From Gammaproteobacteria bacterium (GTDB lineage: Bacteria > Pseudomonadota > Gammaproteobacteria > Pseudomonadales > Pseudohongiellaceae): a stretch of 55,733 nt of DNA. The position numbers and the translations under genes were made by a program. Below the pieces are notes generated by a model. It was not told the origin of the DNA. It saw only the letters and a list, made by a program, of their open reading frames with translations, and made no database searches. This document shows positions 40,083-48,211 of the stretch, piece after piece; positions within the stretch are counted from its first letter, which is position 1; each line of letters opens with the position of its first letter. The stretch covers positions 1 through 55,733 of the forward strand of contig JAURWS010000028.1 in NCBI GenBank assembly GCA_030654835.1, given 5' to 3'.

Positions 40083-40108
40083 CTGTGTGGGAGCTTGCCT
40101 GCAAGCGA
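40083..40108. repeat. REP-like unit after groEL
   Basis: TGTGTGGGAGCTTGCCTGCA plus AGCGA lies directly after the groEL stop. The same unit occurs after the truncated groEL copy (44912-44936), showing that the duplication includes the 3' flank. Confidence 0.7.
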
Positions 40109-40145
40109 GTTATCCCTCCAAAGCACGTTCGCTAGAAAGTACAGA

Positions 40146-40170
40146 AACCCCGCTTCGGCGGGGTTTTTTT
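40146..40170 (+). terminator. Rho-independent terminator of groESL
   Basis: AACCCCGC, loop TTCG, GCGGGGTT, then a T-run to 40170. A stable tetraloop hairpin with a U-tract. Confidence 0.93.
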
Positions 40171-40310
40171 ATTCAGGACTGGCCACCACCGACTGGCGTG
40201 CTCTTTCCCAAAACGTTCACACCACAGCTCCAGTTCTTCTGCCGCCAGCGGCTTGCTGTAGACGTATCGGTCGCTATAAGCAACGCGCTAGCCCCGGCCG
40301 ACCCTGGTAA

Positions 40311-40349
40311 GTACCACAACTTACTTTCGGCCAGGGTCAGGCGCGTATC
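40311..40349. repeat. 39-nt dispersed repeat, copy 1
   Basis: Begins GTACCACAACTTACTTTCGG and ends CAGGCGCGTATC. It matches 45501-45539 at 31 of 39 positions. Both copies contain CCAGGGTC-like hairpin arms. Confidence 0.55.
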
Positions 40350-40402
40350 GCCGAACACCAACTCTTTCAATCTGGACTACGCTGAAGGCATCTAGGAATC
40401 TG

Positions 40403-40726
40403 CTGTACCAGGATGGTACTACCCACGTCATCTTCGAGCCTCTTGATTTCATTGCTCGACTCGCCGCATTAGTGCCCAAGCCGAGAGTCAACCTTACTCG
40501 ATTTCATGGGGTGTTTGCGCCGAACAGCCACCACAGAATGACTATCACTCCTGCCAAGCGAGGCAACCCGGTCAAGATCATCGCCTGCATCGAGGACCCG
40601 ATGTTAATCGAGAAAATTCTCAACCACCTGAAGGCGAAGGAAGTCAACCCAACCCCAATTACTTGGCTGCCTCTCTCGCGAGCGCCACCCTTACTGTCAG
40701 TGCGGGAGCAGGGACTGGCAGACTGA
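40403..40726 (+). pseudogene. IS91-family transposase remnant (C-terminal part, internally deleted)
   Basis: The frame reads LYQDGTTHVIFEPLDFIARL, ALVPKPRVNLTRFHGVFAPN, then AKRGN joined to VKIIACIEDPMLIEKILNHL, all typical of the C-terminal third of IS91-type rolling-circle transposases. The catalytic tyrosine region is absent, no start codon fits, and the segment normally containing the CPxCGG zinc knuckle between AKRG and IACIEDP is missing in frame. It is therefore dead. The left limit is uncertain; family similarity is clear from about 40406. Confidence 0.8.
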
Positions 40727-41002
40727 CCAGCAAGCCAACATTTCAGGGACGATGCGGCCGCAAGGATTGCAGGGCAGCGTTCGGTCGCAGGCTGAGAACG
40801 CAGGGGATTTGGACCTTGTGATGGGTGAATTCAGGTGAGATTCTGGGAATCCCGGCACGTCAGGCTTCGGGAAATGACGAAAGTGGCAATGCAAAACACA
40901 ACTTCTTCAGCCTCGACAGCTATGGAATACCCGTTTATTCTCCCTATCCTTACCTGCAAGGTGCATAGGAATCAAACTGCTGAATGGCGGAGATGAGCAA
41001 AG

Positions 41003-41662
41003 TCAGAACTGATAGCCGCCTTGGGCGATGATTCCCAATTGGCCCTTCGTTACTTCAACCTGCTGTTCAGTATCTGCGCGCTCCAGCGTCAAGGCGATGC
41101 TGTCGGTGCCCGCAAGGCCAGCAGCGACCCTTTCCAGATCGAGAGGCGTGAATACACGTTCTCCAGCGTAGTGAGTGATACGGTCTCCGGCCAAGACACC
41201 CGACATTTCCGCAATGCTTCCGGCGGTCACGGATTCGACGCTGATGAACGGGTCCCTGCCTGTAGCTTCAAGGTAGGTGCCGTAGGCGTCCCCGCCGATC
41301 GTCAATTGCAGCTCGTGCAACTTTTCCTGCACCTGCGCTCTGGGGTCTTGTCTGGTTCTTTCTGCGGTGATGAACAGTTGTTGGATTTCCATCTCATTGG
41401 CCAGGATGGCGCTAATTGCACTTGCCGTCAGCCCGGCGCTTCCGAACAGAGCGCGTTTCTCCTCTTCGGTCATTCCTCCGGGGGGAGGCACGTCATCTGT
41501 ATCGAGGATTGCCTCAAGATCACTGATGCGTTGCTCCAGCCGGGTAATCTGCGCAGCGGTGTCGGCAGAACTCTCCGGACCTTCCGATAGCTGTGCGGTG
41601 AAAATCGTAACAATCAAGGCGCCAAATATGGCAGAAAAGAATGGAATGCCGAACTTGATCAT
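41003..41662 (-). CDS. Membrane-anchored PDZ-domain protein
   Basis: A 219-residue protein with an N-terminal signal anchor (about 3-24, IKFGIPFFSAIFGALIVTIF), a short coiled coil (ITRLEQRISDLEAIL, about 38-52), a helical linker, and a C-terminal PDZ domain (ISVESVTAGSIAEMSGVLAGDRITHYAGERV). No protease domain is present, so it may be an adaptor that presents a periplasmic client. ATG 41662 has AGGAA upstream. It lies 61 bp downstream of the tyrosine-rich protein gene, with a hairpin between. Confidence 0.72.
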   Translation of the reverse strand: MIKFGIPFFSAIFGALIVTIFTAQLSEGPESSADTAAQITRLEQRISDLEAILDTDDVPPPGGMTEEEKRALFGSAGLTASAISAILANEMEIQQLFITAERTRQDPRAQVQEKLHELQLTIGGDAYGTYLEATGRDPFISVESVTAGSIAEMSGVLAGDRITHYAGERVFTPLDLERVAAGLAGTDSIALTLERADTEQQVEVTKGQLGIIAQGGYQF

Positions 41663-41685
41663 TTGTGATTCCTGGGTGGTGAGAA

Positions 41686-41708
41686 GAAGGCCGGGAGCCC
41701 CGGCCTTC
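41686..41708 (-). terminator. Hairpin between the tyrosine-rich and PDZ genes
   Basis: GAAGGCCGGG and CCCGGCCTTC form a perfect 10-bp stem with a 3-nt loop. Read on the minus strand the following bases are TTCTCACC, a weak T-run, so partial termination or attenuation is likely. Confidence 0.6.
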
Positions 41709-41723
41709 TGACAGGCGGACTGA

Positions 41724-42674
41724 TTACTTGGCTCTTGCCACAGCGCTCTGGATCGTGCCACGCTGCTTGCCTGTGATCACGCCGTCATTCCTGATGGAGT
41801 TCAGGAAGTCCGCCACGCCGCTGACGCGCTTACCGTGTTTGCTTTCATCGGCTCTGATCAATGTGATCATGTCCAAGATGGTGCAGCCATTGCCCAGCAG
41901 CGTGTTGGGGACCTTGGAGTCATCGTCGCCGACCACAACTGTGGCTCTCAGATCTGACGCAATACAGGCATCCGCATCATCATAGACGCCGTCGCCATCA
42001 GTGTCACGGTTGCCGTCAGTCACCTCAGTGATGGAGCCGGAGAAGTAATGGTTGGCCTCGTACGAATAGTTGTGGCCGTAAAAATAACCGTAGTCCCAGT
42101 CCGGCTTGTCGAGCGGACTCGGGTAGGTGGTGGTCAGCTCGGCAAGTTCATTTGCCACGGAAAAATCAGAGTAGTCATACCAGTAAGCGCCACCGTATTT
42201 ACCGCCACCGGTTGAGGCGTTCCAGGCCTGATTGAACCAACCTTCCTGACGGTACGGATCGTAGTAATAGTAGTCAGAAAAGCCCCAAATGGTTCGCTGA
42301 GTGTTGCTCCAGGAGGTGTTCCCTTGGTCTTCGCTGATGATCTCATCGCTGAGTATGGCATTGCCCGCGCTGTCGAAGACGGTGTAGGTAGTAAGATTTA
42401 CGCTGTTGTCCCAGTTGGCGTAGGCGTAGTTGTACCAATAGTAGTCCTCATAAATGTACGAGTTTGTCAGCGCAGCAGAGGAGTCATAGGACACCTCCGC
42501 TTCAAACGTAGCTCCGTTGCCGTAGTCGTATTGACCGGTTGTATAGTTGTAGTAATACGCCACCGGACCACTCACCCTGAATGATTCCTGTGCCATACCG
42601 TGTTGTGCGATTGTCAGTGCCAGCATGGAGCCGACTCCCGCAACAGCCTTTTTGACAAGCCTCTTGTTGAACAT
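41724..42674 (-). CDS. Secreted tyrosine-rich protein with a calcium-binding type-3 repeat
   Basis: A 316-residue exported protein with signal peptide (about 1-28, ending HGMAQ). The central part is strikingly rich in Tyr, Trp and Asn (for example YIYEDYYWYNYAYANW and FSDYYYYDPYRQEGWF), an outline seen in beta-rich extracellular proteins. Near the C-terminus the DTDGDGVYDDADAC motif is a thrombospondin type-3-like calcium site, followed by a conserved-looking module with GCTILDMI. I do not recognise the whole protein. ATG 42674 (MFNKRLVKKA) is chosen for its typical signal start. Confidence 0.65.
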   Translation of the reverse strand: MFNKRLVKKAVAGVGSMLALTIAQHGMAQESFRVSGPVAYYYNYTTGQYDYGNGATFEAEVSYDSSAALTNSYIYEDYYWYNYAYANWDNSVNLTTYTVFDSAGNAILSDEIISEDQGNTSWSNTQRTIWGFSDYYYYDPYRQEGWFNQAWNASTGGGKYGGAYWYDYSDFSVANELAELTTTYPSPLDKPDWDYGYFYGHNYSYEANHYFSGSITEVTDGNRDTDGDGVYDDADACIASDLRATVVVGDDDSKVPNTLLGNGCTILDMITLIRADESKHGKRVSGVADFLNSIRNDGVITGKQRGTIQSAVARAK

Positions 42675-43052
42675 GATGACCTGAGCCCCGTGTAATTGAT
42701 ATTGGTTATATATTGACCAGCTAACAAGTGTTAGTGTCAACATACTTTACCATCATCCAAGCGTCCATAATATGGTAAAGGCGGGTAAAAGGCGGGTTGA
42801 TTTTTCTGGTATCTGGAGCCTCGAGCTTCGAACTGAGCCGATACAGCAATAGATACATGCAGATGGCAATCTCCCTTGTGTTACTACCGTATTACCAAAC
42901 TCACAGATGGCCACGGGCAACGCAGGCCGCTATCGGGGAGTGATGTTGGGATAATTTGGATTTGTTTGCTTGTGCGCGGCTGCACTACAGCCAGGAAAGC
43001 AGCCACCATGATCGTCAGCGGGTGATTTCGAACCAAGCTGGACGCAATGTTC
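42675..43052. other. Upstream region of the tyrosine-rich gene
   Basis: No gene. Two inverted repeats could be operators: CTAACA-AG-TGTTAG (42721-42734) and CTTTACCAT (42745-42753) with ATGGTAAAG (42772-42780). On the minus strand a perfect TTGACA lies at 42740-42735, but no -10 box fits at 16-18 bp. From 42800 to 43052 I see nothing recognisable. Confidence 0.45.
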
Positions 43053-43550
43053 TTATACGTATTTGCCGCGCAGACGTTTCAGTCGCTGAAAATAAGTGAT
43101 AACCCCTGACAGCGATAATCCGGCGAGAACGAACGCTGTCAGCAGTGACAGTATCCGGTAGGTCTCACTGCCGATCTTGCCGACATGCAGAGGATAGATC
43201 ATGTTGGTCAGGCGTTCGCCCGGTGGCATGTTGCAGGCATCTACGCTGCCAACCAGTTTGCCTGTTGCCGTATCGGTGTAGACGAAGCTAAGACCGTTGG
43301 GATGCAGCTCACAGGAACGGCGCAGCCTGAATCGGTGAAAACCGGTAGTGCTGGCGTCGAAGAAATAGTAAAGAAGCTTCGTTTCCGGGAAATGCTGACT
43401 GACCTGCTCGAGCATGGTTGCATCCGGCAGCGTTCTGGCCGTGGTGGGAGGGCGCGGCGGCAGGTTTACACGCGGAACCTCATCACCGAAAGCCGCATTC
43501 ATTACAGTCTGGATTTGCGTATAGAACACCATGGCGCTGCCGGAAAAAAA
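43053..43550 (-). pseudogene. C-terminal fragment of a PepSY-associated membrane protein
   Basis: The open frame (first ATG at 43532; open back to TGA at 43553-43551) encodes the end of a PepSY-TM protein: ending YPLHVGKIGSETYRILSLL then TAFVLAGLSLSGVITYFQRL. Such iron-uptake-associated or regulatory membrane proteins normally exceed 350 residues with several N-terminal helices; here only about 160 residues with one helix remain. The gene is cut at the same point where the truncated groEL copy begins, head-to-head, so one rearrangement truncated both. Confidence 0.7.
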
Positions 43551-43557
43551 TCAGCAG

Positions 43558-44898
43558 CAGGCCATCCTGAACGAAGGTCTCAAATCAGTCGCAGCGGGCA
43601 TGAACCCGATGGACCTGAAGCGCGGTATCGACAAGGCCGTCAAAGCCATGGTCGAAGAAGTGGGCAAGCTGTCCATTCCTTGTACTGACTCCAAATCAAT
43701 CGCCCAGGTAGGCACCATTTCTGCCAACTCTGACGAGCAGATCGGCGCGATCATTGCCGAAGCGATGGAAAAAGTCGGTAAAGAAGGCGTCATCACTGTG
43801 GAAGAAGGCTCCGGTTTCGACAACGAGCTGGACGTCGTGGAAGGCATGCAGTTCGACCGCGGCTACCTGTCTCCGTACTTCGTCAACAACCAGGACAACA
43901 TGAGCGCCGAGCTCGAAAATCCGTTCATCCTGCTGGTCGACAAGAAGATCTCCAACATCCGTGAAATGCTGCCGGTGCTGGAATCCGTTGCCAAGTCTGG
44001 CCGTCCGCTGCTGGTGATTGCAGAAGACGTGGAAGGCGAAACGCTGGCGACTCTGATCGTCAACAACATGCGCGGTATCGTCAAAGTGGCTGCTGCCAAG
44101 GCACCGGGTTTCGGTGACCGTCGCAAGGCCATGCTGGAAGACATCGCCGTTCTGACCGGCGGTACTGTGATCTCCGAAGAAGTGGGCCTGAGCCTGGAAA
44201 GCGCGACTCTGGAACACCTGGGTCACGCCAAGAGCGTGGTTCTGTCCAAAGAGAACACTACCATCATCGACGGTGCTGGTGACTCCAAGATCATCGAAGC
44301 CCGCGTTGGCCAGATTCGTCGTCAGATCGAAGACACGTCTTCTGACTACGACAAGGAGAAGCTGCAAGAGCGCGTGGCCAAGCTGGCTGGCGGTGTTGCG
44401 GTCATCAAGGTCGGTGCCGGCACCGAGATGGAAATGAAAGAGAAGAAGGCCCGCGTTGAAGACGCACTGCACTCTACCCGCGCTGCGGTGGAAGAGGGCG
44501 TGGTCCCCGGCGGCGGCGTGGCACTGATCCGTGCTCTGCAGAAAGTGGAAGGCCTGAAGGGCGACAACGAAGACCAGAACGTGGGCATCGCCCTGTTGCT
44601 GCGTGCCGTGACTTCTCCGCTGCGTCAGATCGTGGCCAATGCCGGTGATGAACCGTCAGTGGTGCTGGACAGGGTCAAGGCAGGCAAAGGCAACTACGGT
44701 TACAACGCCGCCACTGGCCAGTACGTGGACATGGTTGAAGCCGGTATCATCGACCCAGCCAAAGTGACCCGCAGCGCGCTGCAGGCTGCTGGCTCTGTCG
44801 CTGGCCTGATGATCACTACCGAGTGCATGATCTGCGACATCGTCGAAGACAAGCCGGCTGGTGGTGGCGACATGGGTGGCATGGGCGGCATGATGTAA
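43558..44898 (+). pseudogene. groEL: 5'-truncated second groEL copy
   Basis: Homology to the intact groEL starts abruptly at codon 96 (CAGGCCATCCTGAACGAAGG) and runs to the stop. The frame is open and can be read from an accidental ATG at 43531 that belongs to the antisense of the PepSY fragment. The product would lack the first 95 residues, including the GDGTTT ATP motif of the equatorial domain, so it cannot act as a chaperonin. Only two substitutions (GEALA to GETLA, IVQNAG to IVANAG) and a shorter GGM tail separate it from the intact copy, while third positions differ often. No heat-shock promoter or groES precedes it. Confidence 0.9.
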
Positions 44899-44911
44899 GA
44901 GCCAGCCTGGC

Positions 44912-44936
44912 TGTGTGGGAGCTTGCCTGCAAGCGA
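44912..44936. repeat. REP-like unit after the truncated groEL
   Basis: Counterpart of the unit at 40083, TGTGTGGGAGCTTGCCTGCA plus AGCGA, at the same distance class behind the stop codon. Confidence 0.7.
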
Positions 44937-44974
44937 ATTGTCCTTCACAAGAAAGCTCGTTCGCGAGAACAGAG

Positions 44975-45000
44975 AACCCCGCTTCGGCGGGGTTTTTTTT
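44975..45000 (+). terminator. Terminator of the truncated groEL copy
   Basis: AACCCCGC, TTCG, GCGGGGTT and a T-run, the same hairpin as at 40146. Homology with the groESL flank ends at this T-run. Confidence 0.9.
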
Positions 45001-45011
45001 GTTCTTGCGGC

Positions 45012-45141
45012 GGCAGCAGATGACCTGGTCCGCTTCTGCGGCTGACCTGCGCCGCTCCGCGGTGCCCTCTCTCCGCAAAAAGCCTAAGGTCTTTTTGCTG
45101 CGCTCGGCGCGCCGCTGAAGCGGACCTGGTCATCTGCTGCC
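45012..45141 (-). repeat. Structured repeat element, copy C
   Basis: A 130-bp foldback. The left arm starts GGCAGCAGATGACCTGGTCC (45012-45036) and pairs with the right arm 45117-45141 with one mismatch in 25. The enclosed 65-nt core (45046-45110, read on the minus strand) matches the cores at 45389 and 48312 at about 58 of 65 positions. Its inner hairpin GCAAAAA/TTTTTGC differs from theirs (GCAAAAT/ATTTTGC) by a compensatory pair. The outer arms are unrelated to those of the other copies. Confidence 0.85.
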
Positions 45142-45288
45142 TCGTATGTGCCACGTCAAGGAAAATCCACGTCAAGATTAACGGGTCAGGGATCCATTTA
45201 CTCCAGGTTAGAGTCGATCCAGACGCAAGTGAGAAAAGTGAGGGCATTGGGGTCGGCGAGATACTTCATCGCGACGTGACAACAGATT
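45142..45288. other. Spacer between element C and direct repeat A
   Basis: 147 bp with no recognisable gene or signal. Confidence 0.4.
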
Positions 45289-45350
45289 CTTGAAAACAGC
45301 ACCCCACGGTCTTGCCTTTCAGAAATGTGAGTTGCTTTCGCAGAGCGCAA

Positions 45351-45483
45351 GGGGTGTTGCCCATGCCCGCCGGCGACAATCAGGGCCAGCGCCGAGCGCA
45401 GCAAAATGACTTCAGGCATTTTGCGGAGGGAGGAAACCGCGGAGCGGCGCAGGACCGTCGCCGGTGGGCATGGGCAACACCCC
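45351..45483 (+). repeat. Structured repeat element, copy A
   Basis: A 133-bp foldback. The arm 45351-45377 starts GGGGTGTTGCCCATGCCC and pairs with 45457-45483 (GTCGCCGGTGGGCATGGG...), 26 of 27 positions plus one G-T. The 65-nt core is 45389-45453, with nested stems GCGCCG/CGGCGC and GCAAAATG/CATTTTGC. Confidence 0.88.
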
Positions 45484-45500
45484 GGGATATCTCCTGGCCA

Positions 45501-45539
45501 GTATCACGACTTTCTTTTGACCAGGGTCGGGCGTTTATC
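45501..45539. repeat. 39-nt dispersed repeat, copy 2
   Basis: Begins GTATCACGACTTTCTTTTGA; 31 of 39 positions match 40311-40349. It is the main part of the segment that direct repeat A has and B lacks. Confidence 0.55.
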
Positions 45540-45635
45540 TCCGACGAAAGCGCGCGGTGACTCTGGCAACTGCGCGTCGCAGTGGCTAGAGTAGCGTACG
45601 GACGTCAGCCATATTCGCCACATCAGCAGCAGCGA

Positions 45636-47561
45636 TCAACCCTGCCTCAATAACGCCTCAAACTGCTCAATCGGTACCGGCTTGCTAAGCAGATACCCTT
45701 GGTAGTGTGCGCAGCCGTTGTCCAGGAGGAGTTGTCGTTGCTCTTCCGTCTCCACCCCTTCGGCAATGACGTCCAGGTTCAGGCTTTGTGCCATCGCAAT
45801 GATGGTGCGCACAATCGTTTTATCGCTGCTGTCGGTGGCAAGGTCGCGAACGAACGACTGGTCGATTTTGAGCTGATCGAGCGGCAGTTTCTTGAGGTAC
45901 TGCAGGGATGAATAGCCGGTGCCGAAGTCGTCCAATGAGAGCTGGACACCGATCGCTTTCAATGCGCTCATTTTGGCAATGACATCTTCGATGTTCTCTA
46001 CCAGCATGCTTTCGGTCAGCTCTAATTTGAGCCGCATCGGGTTGATGGCATGGCGTTGCACGGTGGCTTGTACTTGAGCCACGAAATCGGCTTGGCGGAA
46101 TTGACTGGCACTCACGTTCACCGCCAGGACGAGATCGCGGGTGAGCGCATCTTGCTCCCAGGCTTTGAGTTGGGTGCAAGCTGTCTCCAGCACCCACTGT
46201 CCGATGGGCAGTATCAGCCCGGTTTCTTCCGCGAACGGAATGAATTGAGCCGGTGACACCATGCCGCGCTCAGGATGTATCCAGCGGATCAATGCCTCTA
46301 CCCCCGATGGACGGTGCGAACTGTCTACCTGAATCTGGTAATACAAATGGAATTGGTGGTTCTCAAGGGCTTTGCGCAATTCACTTACGAGGACTGTGCG
46401 GGTGTTAATGATTTCCTGCATTTTCGGGTTAAAGAATCTCATCGTGTTGCGGCCTGCGTGCTTGGCCTGATACATGGCAATGTCGGCGCGTTTCAAAAGT
46501 TCTTGCGCAGATTCGCCATGATCGCTGAAAAGGATCGCGCCGATACTGGGGGTGCTGTGGTATGTGTGCGCGGCAAGCTGGTAAGGCTGGTTGAGCGTAG
46601 CGAGAATTTTCTCGCCGACGCCTTCCGTCTGTGTTGCGGCTTCAATGGGTTGCTTGCTCAGGTCTTCCAGCATCACCACAAACTCGTCACCCCCCAAACG
46701 TGCCACGGTGTCGCTTTCGCGTATACAGGACTTCAGGCGTTGTGCGGTCTGTTGCAGCAGTAAGTCCCCGAAGTCATGGCCGAGGGTGTCGTTGATGTCC
46801 TTGAAATTGTCCAGGTCAATGAACATCAGCGCACCCTCCCGTCCGCTGCGCATGCAGGAAGCCAATGCTTGATTGAGCCGATCTAGCAAAAGCCGCCGGT
46901 TAGGCAGGCCAGTGAGCGGGTCGTAGAACGCCAATTGCTTGATCTTGTCCGCCGCCTCGTTTCTGCTGGTGATATCGCTTAACGTGGCGACGTATTGGGT
47001 GACGGTGCCGTTTTGGTCTTTCACTGCGGTGATGTTGAGAAGCTCCGGGTAGATTTCGCCATTCTTGCGCCGGTTCTGGATTTCACCTTCCCATGCGTCA
47101 GTGTTATTGATGCTTTCCCACATGGCCGTGTAGAAGTTTGCATCCTGACGACCTGATTTTAGCAGGCGCGGGTTCTTGCCAACGACTTCTTCATGGGTGT
47201 AACCGGTGATCCTGGTGAAAGCGTGGTTCACCCGAAGAATCACGTTATTGGCATCGCTGACCAGCATGCCTTCCCCGGATTCAAAGGCGATGGCAGCGAC
47301 GCGCAGTTCAGACCTCGATCGCTCGAGCTCAACGAGCTGTTTGCTCATCGGGCGCCAGACCATGAAATGTAGAGCGGGGGCCACGATCACGGTGAGCGCG
47401 ATAGGATCAATCAACGTCCAGGCAGCTTGCGGAATATCTACTAGGTAAGGGTGTCCGATCCCGAGCAGCAGCATGATCAAAAGCTCGGCCGCCAGTATGA
47501 CCGCACCCACCGCGATCACGACCCTCATAGGGGTATTCAATAACACCAACAACTTTTTCAT
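45636..47561 (-). CDS. Membrane PAS-GGDEF-EAL protein (cyclic di-GMP turnover)
   Basis: A 641-residue signalling protein. Two membrane helices (about 13-34 and 52-68) are followed by a PAS domain (about 85-205, with DANNVILRVNHAFTRITGY and NRRKNGEIYPELLNITAVKD), a GGDEF domain (FYDPLTGLPNRRLLLDRL; RLGGDEFVV at about 286-294) and an EAL domain (GVEALIRW near 420; DDFGTGYSSLQYL; AEGVETEEQ). Both catalytic motifs are intact, so it could make and degrade c-di-GMP. ATG 47561 follows GGGAG with 8-base spacing. The gene is flanked by direct repeats and is less GC-rich than its neighbours, pointing to acquisition. Confidence 0.9.
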   Translation of the reverse strand: MKKLLVLLNTPMRVVIAVGAVILAAELLIMLLLGIGHPYLVDIPQAAWTLIDPIALTVIVAPALHFMVWRPMSKQLVELERSRSELRVAAIAFESGEGMLVSDANNVILRVNHAFTRITGYTHEEVVGKNPRLLKSGRQDANFYTAMWESINNTDAWEGEIQNRRKNGEIYPELLNITAVKDQNGTVTQYVATLSDITSRNEAADKIKQLAFYDPLTGLPNRRLLLDRLNQALASCMRSGREGALMFIDLDNFKDINDTLGHDFGDLLLQQTAQRLKSCIRESDTVARLGGDEFVVMLEDLSKQPIEAATQTEGVGEKILATLNQPYQLAAHTYHSTPSIGAILFSDHGESAQELLKRADIAMYQAKHAGRNTMRFFNPKMQEIINTRTVLVSELRKALENHQFHLYYQIQVDSSHRPSGVEALIRWIHPERGMVSPAQFIPFAEETGLILPIGQWVLETACTQLKAWEQDALTRDLVLAVNVSASQFRQADFVAQVQATVQRHAINPMRLKLELTESMLVENIEDVIAKMSALKAIGVQLSLDDFGTGYSSLQYLKKLPLDQLKIDQSFVRDLATDSSDKTIVRTIIAMAQSLNLDVIAEGVETEEQRQLLLDNGCAHYQGYLLSKPVPIEQFEALLRQG

Positions 47562-48211
47562 ATCGCGCGCTCCCATTTCAGTCGTTCAACGGCGGAGGGA
47601 AGCGGGCGTACAAACCTTGTTCTGATGACCAGCGACTTGGCTATCGTTGCTTGATAGTCTAGTCGGATGGCTAGTTGTTCCATCAGATTCGTCGAAGAAC
47701 CTATTCTGAGCCTTGCTAGAAGGGTCGAGGGGGGCGCTAAGAGGCTGCGGAAATGGGGGGGGGGTAACCTATCAACATGAGTTGAACCTCGCTTAGTTTT
47801 TCACCCGGCCAAGTAACACGGGGGCTCTAAATACATCAACCCGCAATCTAACAGCAAAACGCATTCACCGATATAGACCGAAGTATCTAGACAATCTGGT
47901 CTAGGCGCATTTTCTAAGGCCGCACCTAACGACTGCAAATGGCACAAAGTGACCGACTAGCCAATGCAACACAAAGCGGGCATCCAGATGCTGGTGGAAC
48001 TTACCATGCAATTGTCCGCTTGAGTTTAGAACCTGACCGCCCATTTTTCGGCCTTTGCAGTCCTTCCAAGCATTTAATGACGATGACTTCTTTACACATA
48101 ATTCCGATCATCTTCACTACTTGAGTCGTTCGAGGGCTTTCGGCGTGGCAGAGGACGGCAGAAACAACCCCCAATGTTTTTGTTCGCCTGCAGGCGACCG
48201 ATCACCAACTC
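47562..48211. other. Upstream region of the GGDEF-EAL gene
   Basis: About 650 bp, AT-richer than the surroundings, ending at direct repeat B. It holds a run of ten G (47755-47764). A 61-codon open frame at 47939-48124 has no ribosome site or family resemblance. No promoter could be fixed with confidence. Confidence 0.4.

Larger units (their letters stand above)
40171..41002. other. Accessory stretch between groEL and the PDZ gene
   Basis: About 830 bp without an intact gene. It holds a hairpin (GACCCTGG 40300-40307, CCAGGGTC 40331-40338), a 39-nt segment also found at 45501, and the IS91-like remnant described separately. After 40727 I see nothing recognisable up to 41002. Confidence 0.6.
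45289..45608 (+). repeat. Direct repeat A (left of the GGDEF-EAL gene)
   Basis: From CTTGAAAACAGCACCCCACG to GGCTAGAGTAGCG and a few bases beyond. The first about 205 bp match direct repeat B (48212-48493) with about five differences, and the last about 60 bp match again. Between them copy A carries a segment (about 45491-45540) absent from B. It contains structured element A. Confidence 0.88.

Noticed and set aside
42712..42740. Sigma-70 promoter for the tyrosine-rich protein gene (minus-strand TTGACA)
   Set aside because: No acceptable -10 hexamer at 16-18 bp; the nearest TATATA is more than 20 bp away.
43531..44898. Truncated groEL as a functional short chaperonin
   Set aside because: It lacks the first 95 residues including the ATP-binding GDGTTT motif, has no groES or heat-shock promoter, and its ATG comes from the antisense of another broken gene.
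47939..48124. 61-codon open frame between direct repeat B and the GGDEF-EAL gene
   Set aside because: No ribosome site, no family resemblance, and a composition like non-coding DNA.
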